NCBI GenBank assembly: GCA_030147305.1
Contig: JASLAE010000372.1
Coordinates: forward strand, 1 to 5,676
DNA from: Cesiribacter sp.
GTDB lineage: Bacteria > Bacteroidota > Bacteroidia > Cytophagales > Cyclobacteriaceae
DNA length: 5,676 nt
Reading direction: 5' to 3'
A program made the translations under genes and the position numbers. Shown here one piece after another: positions 5,276 through 5,676 of the stretch (positions within the stretch are counted from its first letter, which is position 1; the number at the start of each line of letters is the position of its first letter). The notes under the pieces are model-generated. The model saw only the letters and a program-made list of their open reading frames with translations, did no database searches and had not been told where the DNA came from.

Positions 5276-5676
5276 TTACTTAGGCGCTTCTATAGAGGGA
5301 TGGATGATGGCTTCATAGACACCACCTTTGTAAAGGCCCAGGTATAACCTGGTCTGAGTACCGTCGTAATGCTGCACCATTGACCAGACGCCCCCAAAAA
5401 GCGTATTAGAGGGGTGCTGAAATTCCTGCCAGTTAGCGCCACTGTCTTCAGAGATGTAGAGTATAAGCGGCTGGGGGTTATCAAAATTTTTGACCCAGCT
5501 AGCAGCATACACCCGTTCTTTTGTCTGTTGATCGAAATCCAGCCCAAAATAAAAGCGGGCACTGTGGTCTTCTTTGGCTATTGTCCAGGTAGCGCCATGA
5601 TTATTGGTTTTGATAATGCCATCCTCGCCGCCAATCAGGACAAGCTGGGGATCTGTATCACTGAAAGCAATTGCTT
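5276..5676 (-). CDS. BNR/Asp-box beta-propeller protein, C-terminal part (truncated by window)
   Basis: The reading frame is open from the window edge to the stop at 5276, giving the last 132 residues; the start lies beyond 5676. Two Asp-box (BNR) motifs are visible: TNNHGATW near the beginning and SEDSGANW about 57 residues later. Each has the S/T-x-D/N-x-G-x-x-W turn and is preceded by a hydrophobic strand (DGIIK, PLILYI). This pattern belongs to sialidase-fold, Ycf48-like and VPS10-like propellers, often secreted in Bacteroidota. The family cannot be narrowed from the C-terminus alone; an enzyme (sialidase, glycosidase) or a non-catalytic binding protein are both possible. The end (YKGGVYEAIIHPSIEAPK) closes the last blade without a type IX secretion sorting domain or other anchor. 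The GTG at 5510-5512 lies inside the frame and is not the start. Confidence 0.8.
   Translation of the reverse strand, partial: AIAFSDTDPQLVLIGGEDGIIKTNNHGATWTIAKEDHSARFYFGLDFDQQTKERVYAASWVKNFDNPQPLILYISEDSGANWQEFQHPSNTLFGGVWSMVQHYDGTQTRLYLGLYKGGVYEAIIHPSIEAPK

Overview
The window looks like a chromosomal piece of a Bacteroidota bacterium (Cytophagia/Chitinophagia-like; the family cannot be fixed from sequence alone). The reasons are A-rich leaders before start codons with almost no Shine-Dalgarno sequences, a TAnnTTTG-type promoter candidate, moderate GC with very AT-rich intergenic DNA, and paired DUF2382 stress proteins. I see no mobile element, tRNA, rRNA or CRISPR array.

Layout from left to right. 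Positions 1-347 hold only a doubtful 64-codon ORF with a signal-peptide-like start. At 348-713 (+) is a small secreted protein of unknown family. It converges on a minus-strand stress block, and a 46-bp perfect palindrome at 729-774 separates them as a bidirectional terminator. The minus-strand block reads right to left. It begins with the C-terminal end of a BNR/Asp-box beta-propeller protein cut by the window edge (5276-5676). Next come a single-domain HD hydrolase of the small alarmone hydrolase (MESH1/SpoT-HD) type (4503-5054), a heme catalase of 555 residues (2657-4324) with its own terminator (2600-2626), and two adjacent DUF2382 (YsnF/AvaK) proteins (1719-2195, then 794-1663). The second DUF2382 protein also carries a YflT/GSP17M-like N-terminal domain and a DRDF-repeat linker.

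Functionally this reads as a general and oxidative stress neighbourhood: hydrogen peroxide removal (catalase), probable alarmone turnover (HD hydrolase) and two general-stress proteins of unknown mechanism. The DUF2382 pair probably forms an operon. The catalase and the HD protein are more likely separate transcription units, because the gaps are 178 bp and 461 bp and the catalase has its own terminator. The 461-bp gap at 2196-2656 is the least explained part. It holds a promoter candidate for the DUF2382 pair, four inverted repeats within about 110 bp, a plus-strand TAnnTTTG element with no gene after it, and the catalase terminator.

I found no clear new multi-gene system. The best leads are the structured gap, the DUF2382 pair, and the alarmone-hydrolase/catalase neighbourhood.
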